A program made the translations under genes and the position numbers. From positions 1 to 64,000 of the forward strand of contig NZ_WQPL01000019.1 in assembly GCF_018785245.1 (NCBI RefSeq): a stretch of 64,000 nt of DNA, written 5' to 3'. This DNA is from Collinsella aerofaciens. Lineage in GTDB: Bacteria > Actinomycetota > Coriobacteriia > Coriobacteriales > Coriobacteriaceae. Below, piece after piece: positions 8,387-15,471 of the stretch. Within the stretch, counting starts at the first letter, position 1. Each line of letters opens with the position of its first letter. Below the pieces are notes generated by a model that did not search any database, was not told the DNA's origin, and saw nothing but the letters and a program-made list of their open reading frames with translations.

Positions 8387-9283
8387 GTGACCGATCGGTC
8401 CCTGACTCTTTCCGCGCCGGCAAAGATTAACCTCTACCTGGGGGTTCATACCGAGCGCGATGACCGCGGCTACCACAGGGTCGATTCCCTGATGGCGGCC
8501 GTCGGTCTTTCCGATACCGTGACGGTCGCGCCGTCGCAGGCGCTGACCGTCCAGACGGTTCCGGCATCAGATTTTCCCATGCAAAAGAATACGGCGTATC
8601 GGGCTGCGGTTGCTATGGCCGAGCATTATGGTCGCGAGGCAAACGTCTGCGTGACGATTGAGAAGCGCATTCCATTGTGCGCCGGCTTGGGCGGCCCCTC
8701 GACGGATGCGGCCGCGGTCATTGTCGCCTTGGCAGAGCTCTGGGGCATTGATCGCACCGACCCAGCGCTCGACGATATTGCGCGGGGCATTGGTGCTGAC
8801 GTCCCGTTCTTTTTGCACGCGAGTCCTGCGTTCTACGTAGGTGGGGGAGACGTGCTGGCAACTGAGTACCCCGCGCTGCCTGCGACGCCCGTCGTGCTGG
8901 TCAAGCCGCGCGAGGCAAGCGTTTCGACAATTGAAGCCTATCGACGTTTTGACGAGGCCCCGGTGCCTGCGGACAAGCCCGGCGCGATAGCTTCTGCCTT
9001 GCGTGCTGGTGATGCCGAGACGGCATATGCACTCATCCATAACAACCTTGGTGTCATTTCCGCACAGATGGAGTCGCAGATTCAAACGGTCCTCGACTGG
9101 CTGCGTAAACAGGACGGAACCGTTGCTGTAGATGTGTGCGGATCGGGTGCCTGCTCGTTTGCCATTTGCGACACCGCTGCCACGGCCGAAAGGCTTGCCG
9201 ATGCTGCCCAGCAAAATGGCTGGTGGGCCTGCGCGACTGAGCTTATTCCCAACACGGTTCAAATCGACGCTTCAAAGAAATAA
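8387..9283 (+). CDS. ispE: 4-diphosphocytidyl-2-C-methyl-D-erythritol kinase
   Basis: GHMP kinase that phosphorylates CDP-ME in the MEP isoprenoid pathway. It has 298 aa. N-terminal PAKINLYLGV, the phosphate-binding loop PLCAGLGGPSTDAAAV, IGADVPFF and the C-terminal GSGACSFAI are the GHMP/IspE motifs. The start is GTG 8387, two bases after the veg stop, with GAGGAG 9-14 bases upstream. Further pathway genes ispD and ispF are in this window at 29107-30319. Confidence 0.95.
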   Translation: MTDRSLTLSAPAKINLYLGVHTERDDRGYHRVDSLMAAVGLSDTVTVAPSQALTVQTVPASDFPMQKNTAYRAAVAMAEHYGREANVCVTIEKRIPLCAGLGGPSTDAAAVIVALAELWGIDRTDPALDDIARGIGADVPFFLHASPAFYVGGGDVLATEYPALPATPVVLVKPREASVSTIEAYRRFDEAPVPADKPGAIASALRAGDAETAYALIHNNLGVISAQMESQIQTVLDWLRKQDGTVAVDVCGSGACSFAICDTAATAERLADAAQQNGWWACATELIPNTVQIDASKK

Positions 9284-9332
9284 AAATTTCTCTAGCACGC
9301 GGCGAAAATCTTTGTTACTATAGTCGAGCTAA

Positions 9333-9409
9333 CGGGTTGTGGCTCAGTTTGGTAGAGCACTGCGTTCGGGACGCAGGGGTCGCTGGTTCAAATCCAGTCA
9401 ACCCGACCA
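9333..9409 (+). tRNA. tRNA-Pro (anticodon CGG)
   Basis: A complete 77-nt tRNA with encoded CCA. The acceptor is CGGGTTG/CAACCCG and the anticodon loop is TTCGGGA. A TATAGT -10 box lies at 9319-9324, so it probably has its own promoter, and a strong terminator follows 11 bases downstream. Confidence 0.97.
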
Positions 9410-9420
9410 GAGCATGAGGA

Positions 9421-9448
9421 GGGACCGCTTCTTGCGGTCCCTTTTTTT
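9421..9448 (+). terminator. Terminator of tRNA-Pro
   Basis: Perfect 8-bp stem GGGACCGC/GCGGTCCC with a 5-base loop, then seven Ts. Confidence 0.92.
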
Positions 9449-9456
9449 AGCTAGTG

Positions 9457-9485
9457 TTGTGATACCGCGATACCCGCGGTATACT
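9457..9485 (+). promoter_or_regulatory. tatA promoter with internal inverted repeat
   Basis: TTGTGA (9457-9462), 17-base spacer, TATACT (9480-9485). The spacer is filled by a perfect inverted repeat, TACCGCG/CGCGGTA (9463-9481), that overlaps the first bases of the -10 box. This placement suits a repressor operator. The promoter is clear; the operator role is inference. Confidence 0.65.
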
Positions 9486-9521
9486 CATTCGAGCTTGTCT
9501 CGCTGTATTGTGGAGGTCTAC

Positions 9522-9797
9522 ATGTTTGGACTGAGGGCTCCTGAGCTCATCATTATTCTCGTCGTTGTCCTGATTATCTTCGGGCCCAAGAACCTGCCGA
9601 AGCTCGGCAAGTCCCTCGGCTCTACCGTCAAGAATATCCGTGAGGGTATGGAGGGCGACGATAAGGCCGAGACCAAGCAGGCCGAGGAGGTCGTGGTCGA
9701 GCAGTCCGAGGAGGACAAGGAGATCGCTGAGCTCGAGGCCAAGCTCGCTGCTGCCAAGAAGAAGCAGGCAGAGGACAGCGACGCGGACGCAGAGTAG
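9522..9797 (+). CDS. tatA: Twin-arginine translocase subunit TatA
   Basis: Pore-forming subunit of the Tat system, which exports folded proteins. It has 91 aa: a short N-terminal membrane helix (APELIIILVVVLIIFG), the conserved FGPKNLPKLGKSLG hinge and amphipathic helix, and an acidic Lys/Glu-rich tail. TGGAGG lies 7 bases before ATG 9522. It is a single-gene unit between its own promoter and terminator; no tatC is in the window. A TatB role cannot be excluded, but the FG motif fits TatA. Confidence 0.92.
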   Translation: MFGLRAPELIIILVVVLIIFGPKNLPKLGKSLGSTVKNIREGMEGDDKAETKQAEEVVVEQSEEDKEIAELEAKLAAAKKKQAEDSDADAE

Positions 9798-9822
9798 TCC
9801 CATCCCTTTGGGGTGAGCACCT

Positions 9823-9855
9823 GACCGGCTTGCCCGCAGGCTAGCCGGTCTTTTT
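9823..9855 (+). terminator. Terminator of tatA
   Basis: Perfect 8-bp stem GACCGGCT/AGCCGGTC with a 12-base loop, then TTTTT. Confidence 0.88.
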
Positions 9856-9903
9856 CGTTTTGTTGACAGTTGATTGTTTGATCAGAGTTGGGGAGATATC
9901 CGT

Positions 9904-10374
9904 ATGGACGCAAGCCAGATCGTACTGACCGCTGAGGGCCGCCAGAAGCTCGTCGAGGAGCTCGCCTGGCGTGAGGGCGATTACGCCAAGGAGATCGTCG
10001 AGGACATCAAGGAAGCCCGCGCGTTTGGCGACCTTTCGGAGAACTCCGAGTACGATGCCGCCAAGGACAAGCAGGCCCAGAATGCTGCTCGTATCGCCGA
10101 GATCCAGGCCATTCTTGCCAACGCTCAGGTTGCTGCCACCACGGGCGACCTGACCGTCTCCATCGGTTCCACCGTTTCGCTGATTGATCCCAACGGCGAG
10201 GTCATGGAAGTCACGCTCGTCGGTACCACCGAGACCAACTCGCTCGAGCACAAGATTTCCAACGAGTCTCCGGTCGGTCACGCCATCATTGGTCACGGCG
10301 AGGGCGATTCCGTCGAGGTCGTTACGCCTTCCGGCAAGACTCGCGTCTACACCATCGCCAAGATCGCACGCTAG
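9904..10374 (+). CDS. greA: Transcription elongation factor GreA
   Basis: Rescues backtracked RNA polymerase by stimulating transcript cleavage. It has 156 aa. The N-terminal coiled coil contains the acidic tip motif GDLSENSEYDAAKDKQ (about 40-55), and the FKBP-like C-terminal domain ends GHGEGDSVEVVTPSGKTRVYTI. An in-frame TTG lies at 9874, but ATG 9904 follows a GGGGAG site and gives the usual GreA start. TTGACA at 9863-9868 may be its -35, with no good -10. lysS follows, a common partner. Confidence 0.95.
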   Translation: MDASQIVLTAEGRQKLVEELAWREGDYAKEIVEDIKEARAFGDLSENSEYDAAKDKQAQNAARIAEIQAILANAQVAATTGDLTVSIGSTVSLIDPNGEVMEVTLVGTTETNSLEHKISNESPVGHAIIGHGEGDSVEVVTPSGKTRVYTIAKIAR

Positions 10375-10402
10375 ACCACGGTCCCGCGTAAAGGTATGTT
10401 TT

Positions 10403-10435
10403 CGCTCCCTGGGACCGAATCCTGGGGAGCGTTTT
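10403..10435 (+). terminator. Probable terminator between greA and lysS
   Basis: Stem CGCTCCC/GGGAGCG (7 bp) with a 15-base loop, then TTTT. An alternative pairing, CGGTCCC with GGGACCG, is possible. It may attenuate rather than stop transcription into lysS, only 19 bases away. Confidence 0.55.
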
Positions 10436-10453
10436 AGTTTGAGGAGCTAACTT

Positions 10454-12418
10454 ATGGCAGAGAACCAGAACGCCGCCGATCAGGCATCGACGCTCAACGA
10501 CGAGCGCGCCACCCGCCTGGTCAAGCGCGCCGCCCTGTTCGAGGCGGGCCAGAACCCCTATCCTGAGCACTCTGAGCTTGAGGACTACGTCGCCGATATC
10601 GAGGCTAAGTACGCCGATCTTGCCGATGGTGAGGACACCGAGGATGTCGTGAAGATTGCCGGCCGTGTGGTCGCCAAGCGCGGTCAGGGCAAGATCATGT
10701 TCATCGTCGTGCGCGATGCGACTGCCGAGATTCAACTGTTCTGCCGCATCAACGACATGGACGAGGCTGCCTGGAATACGCTCAAGGCCCTCGACCTGGG
10801 CGACATCCTGGGCGTGACCGGCGTGGTCGTGCGCACCAAGCGCGGCCAGCTTTCCGTTGCCCCTGAGAGCGCGACCCTGCTTTCCAAGGCCGTTCGTCCG
10901 CTGCCCGAGAAGTTCCACGGTCTTTCCGACAAGGAGACCCGCTATCGCCAGCGCTATGTCGACCTGATCGCCAACGACGACGTTCGTGAGACCTTCCGTA
11001 AGCGTTCGCAGATTCTCTCCACCTTCCGTCGCTTTATGGAGTCCGACGGCTACATGGAGGTCGAGACCCCCATCCTGCAGACCATCCAGGGTGGTGCCAC
11101 GGCCAAGCCGTTCATTACCCACTTCAACGCGCTCGATCAGGAGTGCTACCTGCGTATTGCCACCGAGCTGCACCTCAAGCGCTGCATCGTCGGTGGTTTT
11201 GAGCGCGTGTTCGAGATCGGCCGCATCTTCCGTAACGAGGGCATGGACCTTACCCACAACCCCGAGTTCACCACGATGGAGGCCTACCGTGCCTTCTCCG
11301 ACCTCGAGGGCATGAAGGCGCTCGCCCAGGGTGTCATTAAGGCGGCTAACAAGGCCATCGGCAACCCCGAGGTCATCGAGTACCAGGGCCAGACCATCGA
11401 CCTTTCTGGTGAGTGGGCCAGCCGTCCCATGACCGACATCGTCTCCGACGTGCTCGGCAAGCAGGTCACCATCGACACGCCGGTCGAGGAGCTTGCTGCC
11501 GCCGCGCGCGAGAAGGGCCTGGAGATTAAGCCCGAGTGGACCGCCGGCAAGATTATCGCCGAGATCTACGATGAGCTGGGCGAGGACACCATCGTCAACC
11601 CCACGTTCGTGTGCGATTACCCCATCGAGGTCAGCCCGCTTGCCAAGCGCTTTGAGGACGACCCGCGCCTGACCCATCGCTTTGAGCTGGTCATCGCCGG
11701 CCACGAGTACGCGAACGCGTTCTCCGAGCTCAACGACCCGGTCGACCAGGCCGAGCGCTTCGCTGCCCAGATGGCCGAGAAGGCCGGCGGCGACGACGAG
11801 GCCATGGAGTACGACGAGGATTACGTGCGCGCCCTCGAGTACGGTATGCCTCCCGCGGGCGGCATTGGCATCGGTATCGACCGCGTGGTCATGCTGCTCA
11901 CCAACCAGGCTTCCATCCGCGACGTGCTGCTGTTCCCGCACATGAAGCCCGAGAAGGGTTTCCAGTCCGGTGCCGCTGCTGCCAAGGCTGCCGAGGCCGG
12001 CAACACCGCGAGCCCCTTCGTCAAGCCCCTCAAGCCCACGGTCGATTATTCCAAGATTGCCGTCGAGCCGCTGTTTGAGGAGTTCGTCGACTTCGATACC
12101 TTCTCTAAGAGCGACTTCCGCGCCGTGAAGGTCAAGGCATGCGAGGCCGTCAAGAAGTCCAAGAAGCTGCTGAACTTTACGCTCGATGACGGTACCGGCA
12201 CTGACCGTACCATTCTCTCCGGCATCCATGAATACTATGAGCCCGAGGACCTGGTCGGCAAGACCCTGCTCGCCATCACCAACCTGCCTCCGCGCAAGAT
12301 GATGGGTATCCCCAGCTGCGGCATGCTCATCAGCGCCATCCACGAGGAGGAGGGCGAGGAGCGCCTCAACCTGATCCAGCTCGACGCTTCCATCCCTGCC
12401 GGCGCAAAGATGTACTAA
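10454..12418 (+). CDS. lysS: Lysyl-tRNA synthetase (class II) with C-terminal Trbp111-like domain
   Basis: Charges tRNA-Lys. It has 654 aa against about 500 in most LysS. Residues 1-500 are the standard enzyme: OB-fold anticodon domain, class II motif 2 (RIFRNEGMDLTHNPEFTTMEAY) and motif 3 (GGIGIGIDRVVMLL). After a 45-aa linker, residues about 545-654 form a second OB fold (DFRAVKVKACEAVKKSKKLL, LVGKTLLAITNLPPRKMMGIPSCGMLISA), the Trbp111/EMAP-like domain usually found at the C-terminus of MetRS. The fused domain probably adds non-specific tRNA affinity (inference). GAGGAG lies 10 bases before the ATG. No frameshift is seen across the junction. Confidence 0.95.
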   Translation: MAENQNAADQASTLNDERATRLVKRAALFEAGQNPYPEHSELEDYVADIEAKYADLADGEDTEDVVKIAGRVVAKRGQGKIMFIVVRDATAEIQLFCRINDMDEAAWNTLKALDLGDILGVTGVVVRTKRGQLSVAPESATLLSKAVRPLPEKFHGLSDKETRYRQRYVDLIANDDVRETFRKRSQILSTFRRFMESDGYMEVETPILQTIQGGATAKPFITHFNALDQECYLRIATELHLKRCIVGGFERVFEIGRIFRNEGMDLTHNPEFTTMEAYRAFSDLEGMKALAQGVIKAANKAIGNPEVIEYQGQTIDLSGEWASRPMTDIVSDVLGKQVTIDTPVEELAAAAREKGLEIKPEWTAGKIIAEIYDELGEDTIVNPTFVCDYPIEVSPLAKRFEDDPRLTHRFELVIAGHEYANAFSELNDPVDQAERFAAQMAEKAGGDDEAMEYDEDYVRALEYGMPPAGGIGIGIDRVVMLLTNQASIRDVLLFPHMKPEKGFQSGAAAAKAAEAGNTASPFVKPLKPTVDYSKIAVEPLFEEFVDFDTFSKSDFRAVKVKACEAVKKSKKLLNFTLDDGTGTDRTILSGIHEYYEPEDLVGKTLLAITNLPPRKMMGIPSCGMLISAIHEEEGEERLNLIQLDASIPAGAKMY

Positions 12419-12421
12419 CTT

Positions 12422-12448
12422 GTTACGCGGTTCTACGAACCGCGTAAC
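12422..12448 (+). repeat. GTTACGCGG palindrome after lysS
   Basis: A perfect 12-bp inverted repeat, GTTACGCGGTTC/GAACCGCGTAAC, with a TAC loop, 4 bases after the lysS stop. It matches the palindrome after dtd (7905-7932) except for compensating changes near the loop. Confidence 0.8.
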
Positions 12449-12599
12449 GGCTCGACGCTGCGCGGGCCGCATTTGGACAATCTGACGTTCAACTTCAAGG
12501 GCGCGACCAGAAGGTCAGCGCCCTTTCGTTTCACGTCACCTTGTCTCAAATGCGACCCGCTCGCTTGCGTTGCCAATACATCGACGTTGTCGGAGTAGT

Positions 12600-12647
12600 C
12601 ATTGGGGACGTTCTTAAACGACTAGTCATTCAAGAACGTCCCCAATG
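12600..12647. repeat. GGGGAC-core palindrome upstream of thrE-like gene
   Basis: A perfect 16-bp inverted repeat, CATTGGGGACGTTCTT and its complement, around a 16-base loop. It is the only clear structure in the 310 bases between the lysS palindrome and the next gene. The GGGGAC/GTCCCC arms relate it to the other intergenic palindromes in this window. Confidence 0.8.
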
Positions 12648-12758
12648 GCTACCCAATGGCTATTGCGCGCATGGCTCGCATGACAGCCGTCTCTTTTATG
12701 TTTCCTTTAGCTGTCGCTGTCTAGGATGGGGGTTAGTCGATAGGAAGGGAGCACCGGG

Positions 12759-14327
12759 ATGGACGATGCGAGCGAGCGCGCAATCGAAGAGGACATGCTC
12801 GATCAGTTCAATTACTTTGATGATGAGGACGAGGAGCTGATCGACCGTCGCGAGCCAGCGCCGCTTGATTCCTTTGATCTGGTCGATGAAGAGGCTGATG
12901 AGGTTGAGGACGAATCAACGGAGCCCCCACAGTCTTCGCGCCTTAACTCGCTGCTTTCGAGAGCCCCCATGCACCACGGTGTCCGTGCCGGCGCGCTCCA
13001 TATGAAAACTGACTGGCACCAGATTGTGACGGCAGGCGATGAACTTGCCGTCGATGCGCCGCTCACCGATAAATCATCCATCATCTGCCGCACCGGTATG
13101 CTTATGCTCGCGAGCGGAACGGGTGCCTGGCGTGTACGCGATACCATGAATCGAGTCGCCGCCGTACTCGGTGTGACCATCCACGTTGACTTAAGTCTCC
13201 TGTCGTTTGAGTGTACCTGCATCGAAGATGGTCACTGCTTTAACGAGGTCGTCAGCTTGCCCACAACGGGCGTCAATACCCATCGCATTTGGATGATGGA
13301 GAGTTTCCTCAAGGAAATCGAGACCTATGGTCGTCGCTTCACGGTGCACGAGTATCACGAGATGCTCAAGACCGTCGAGAGTTCAAAACCTGATTACGCG
13401 CCTTGGCAACAGGGCCTTGCGGCGGCCTGCGCCTGTGGCGCCTTTGTCTTTTTACTTGGTGGCGGTCCCATTGAGATGGCATGCGCGTTCGTGGGCGCGG
13501 GTGTCGGCAACTTTGCCCGCTCTCATATTCTCAAGCAAGGCCTTGGTCAGTTTAGCGCGCTGACGACCGGCGTTGCGCTCGCTTGTGTTTCGTATCTGCT
13601 GGCATTGCTCGGCCTTGGCCAGGTCATACCGGGGGCAATGTCGCACCAAGAAGGCTATATCGGCGCCATGCTCTTTGTGATTCCCGGCTTTCCACTCATT
13701 ACGGCAGGCCTCGACATTGCTAAGCTCGACATGCGAAGCGGTATCGAGCGCCTTTCATATGCCGTATCGATTATTGTAATGGCGACGCTCGTAGGCTGGA
13801 TGGTTGCCGAGTGTGTTGGCCTGGCGCCGGACGACTTTGCCCCACTGGGCCTTTCGCCGCTTGCCCTTACGCTCCTGCGCGTGGTGATGAGCTTCGTTGG
13901 CGTATTCGGCTTCTCGGTGATGTTCAACAGCCCGGTAAAGATGGCCGCGGCAGCTGGGTTGATCGGCGCCGTGTCCAATACCCTGCGTCTGACCCTTGTC
14001 GATGCGCCGACGATGATTCCCTTCCTGGGCCTCAGCACGGGAATGCCTCCCGAGGCAGCAGCGTTTATCGGCGCGCTGGTATCGGGGCTGCTCGCAAGCT
14101 TGGCTGAAGTCAAGCTCACCTACCCGCGCATCGCCCTCACGGTGCCTTCGATTGTCATTATGGTGCCGGGCTTGTATCTCTATCGCTCTATGTATTACAT
14201 GTGCACCTTCGACACGGTCAATATGCTCGGCTGGTTTGTGCGTGCAGTGCTCATCGTGGCGTTTCTGCCCGTTGGCTTGGGCGTGGCGAGAACCCTCACC
14301 GACCCCCGCTGGCGCCACACCAGCTAA
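12759..14327 (+). CDS. ThrE-family threonine/serine exporter (fused two-domain form)
   Basis: Membrane protein of 522 aa in the ThrE (DUF1212/DUF3815) family, which exports threonine and serine. Residues 1-75 are an acidic soluble tail rich in Asp/Glu. A ThrE-type soluble region follows (about 80-230), with WMMESFLKEIETYGRRFTVHEYHEML. From about 225 on there are some ten hydrophobic segments, for example ACACGAFVFLLGGGPIEMAC and LGWFVRAVLIVAFLPVGLGVA, covering both halves that are separate proteins in some bacteria. AGGGAG lies 7-12 bases before the ATG. The stop codon touches a palindromic repeat. Substrate is inferred from family only. Confidence 0.8.
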   Translation: MDDASERAIEEDMLDQFNYFDDEDEELIDRREPAPLDSFDLVDEEADEVEDESTEPPQSSRLNSLLSRAPMHHGVRAGALHMKTDWHQIVTAGDELAVDAPLTDKSSIICRTGMLMLASGTGAWRVRDTMNRVAAVLGVTIHVDLSLLSFECTCIEDGHCFNEVVSLPTTGVNTHRIWMMESFLKEIETYGRRFTVHEYHEMLKTVESSKPDYAPWQQGLAAACACGAFVFLLGGGPIEMACAFVGAGVGNFARSHILKQGLGQFSALTTGVALACVSYLLALLGLGQVIPGAMSHQEGYIGAMLFVIPGFPLITAGLDIAKLDMRSGIERLSYAVSIIVMATLVGWMVAECVGLAPDDFAPLGLSPLALTLLRVVMSFVGVFGFSVMFNSPVKMAAAAGLIGAVSNTLRLTLVDAPTMIPFLGLSTGMPPEAAAFIGALVSGLLASLAEVKLTYPRIALTVPSIVIMVPGLYLYRSMYYMCTFDTVNMLGWFVRAVLIVAFLPVGLGVARTLTDPRWRHTS

Positions 14328-14360
14328 TTGGTGCAAGGGGGACAGGTCACTTTGTACCAA
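14328..14360 (+). repeat. GGGACAG-core palindrome after thrE-like gene
   Basis: Short arms TTGGT/ACCAA around GGGGGACAGGTCACTTTG, directly after the stop codon. A second element follows 3 bases later. Confidence 0.6.
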
Positions 14361-14363
14361 ATG

Positions 14364-14430
14364 AGTTGCGGTGAAATAGGGACTGAATTGCTGCTTAAAG
14401 GGTCAAAACAGTCCGTATTCCACCGCAACT
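14364..14430 (+). repeat. GGGAC-core long palindrome
   Basis: Outer arms AGTTGCGGTG/CACCGCAACT pair perfectly, and inner segments GGGACTG/CAGTCC also pair, with a 20-base loop. It is tandem with the preceding element, as paired REP-type repeats often are. Confidence 0.7.
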
Positions 14431-14547
14431 TATGGGGTCGGGGGGATTATTGGTGCCCTGCATCTCCATAAACTCAACGCTTACGAAGCGCGTGCCGTTC
14501 GTGTTAGGGTAGTTCCACCACATAAGTAGTCGCAGACGCACGTACCA

Positions 14548-14597
14548 CGGGCGGGCGAGATGAAGTTCCAACAGCTCCATCTTGCCCGCCCGTTTTT
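14548..14597 (+). terminator. Terminator-like hairpin in the leader of the DUF2798 gene
   Basis: A 9-bp stem CGGGCGGGC/GCCCGCCCG extended by 5 more pairs (AGATG/CATCT), then TTTTT. It lies 45 bases before the next start codon, so it is either an attenuator for that gene or the end of the upstream unit. Confidence 0.7.
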
Positions 14598-14641
14598 GTT
14601 GCGTGGCGCCGCGGTACAACACAGAGAGGAATCTGCCCTTT

Positions 14642-15190
14642 ATGCCTATCAACAAACGAGAGAGCCTGCTGTTCACCTTTATCATGTGCTTTTGCATGGT
14701 GCTCTGGATGAGCATCTACAACGTTGCCCTGCAGCACGGGGCCATCAACGGCGAGGTCGTTGCCGCTGCGTGGCTCGGCTTCCCCGTTGCCTACATTTTT
14801 GCCATGTGCTGCGACTGGTTCGTCGCCAGCCCGCTCGCCAAGGGTTTCGCCTTTAAGTACTTGGTCACGCCGGGCAAGAGCTCGCCACTTGCCATGACGC
14901 TCGCCGTCAGCTCCTGCATGGTCGTTCCCATGGTCATCATCATGTCGCTGTACGGTGCCTGCGAGGGTCTGACGCACATGCCCGGCGGCATCCTTGCGAA
15001 CCTGTATTCCGTGCCTGCGATCTGGATGATCAACATCCCGCATAATTTTGTGATGGCGCTGCCGTGGAACCTTTTGGTAGCCGGTCCGATTTCCCACTTC
15101 GTCTTCCGTCGCGCCTTCCCTGTGGGGACGGTTTTCGAGGAGGAGCATGCCGAGCTCTTGGAGCAGGCTATGGCTCCTGAGTGCGAGTAA
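14642..15190 (+). CDS. DUF2798-type integral membrane protein
   Basis: A 182-aa membrane protein of unknown function. Four hydrophobic segments are visible: LLFTFIMCFCMVLWMSIY, VAAAWLGFPVAYIFAMCC, LAMTLAVSSCMVVPMVIIM and MINIPHNFVMALPWNLLVA. The paired-helix arrangement and the NIPHNFVMALPWN segment resemble DUF2798. The C-terminus is acidic and cytoplasmic. ATG 14642 has AGAGGAAT upstream; longer in-frame openings lie inside the leader hairpin. It stands alone between a leader hairpin and a terminator. Confidence 0.65.
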   Translation: MPINKRESLLFTFIMCFCMVLWMSIYNVALQHGAINGEVVAAAWLGFPVAYIFAMCCDWFVASPLAKGFAFKYLVTPGKSSPLAMTLAVSSCMVVPMVIIMSLYGACEGLTHMPGGILANLYSVPAIWMINIPHNFVMALPWNLLVAGPISHFVFRRAFPVGTVFEEEHAELLEQAMAPECE

Positions 15191-15356
15191 CTCGCTTAGG
15201 GATCTGCTGAGCGCGGGCGACTTGCTTGGTTGGAGCCCTAAGCGTGGATAGCTCTCTCGGCGACATCGCGGGCGTGAGCGGTGCGCGTGACCGGAGGGCC
15301 CGTGCTGCTCCGTTGCCCGACGTGCTAGCGCGCAGAACAATCTGTTGGTGCATTCG

Positions 15357-15389
15357 GCGGCTGCTGAAGCGTTTCGGCAGCCGCTTTTT
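15357..15389 (+). terminator. Rho-independent terminator
   Basis: Perfect 8-bp stem GCGGCTGC/GCAGCCGC with a 12-base loop, then TTTTT. It separates the DUF2798 gene from the activase operon. Confidence 0.9.
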
Positions 15390-15401
15390 ATACGGAGTTT
15401 A

Positions 15402-15422
15402 AATACAACAGTCTGTTGTATT
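15402..15422. promoter_or_regulatory. Operator of the activase-tetR operon (21-bp palindrome)
   Basis: A perfect palindrome AATACAACAG-T-CTGTTGTATT, 50 bases before the activase start. A -10-like TATATC lies at 15434-15439, so the palindrome covers the -35 region. TetR proteins bind such sites, and the operon's second gene is a TetR regulator, so autoregulation is likely (inference). Confidence 0.75.
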
Positions 15423-15471
15423 ACGTAGAGTGGTATATCTCTAGCAGGAAAAATGCGAGAGACGGAGCATT

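Noticed and set aside
10322-12472. 716-codon open frame antisense to lysS
   Set aside because: Low-complexity Leu/Gly/Val/Asp-rich shadow of a certain gene.
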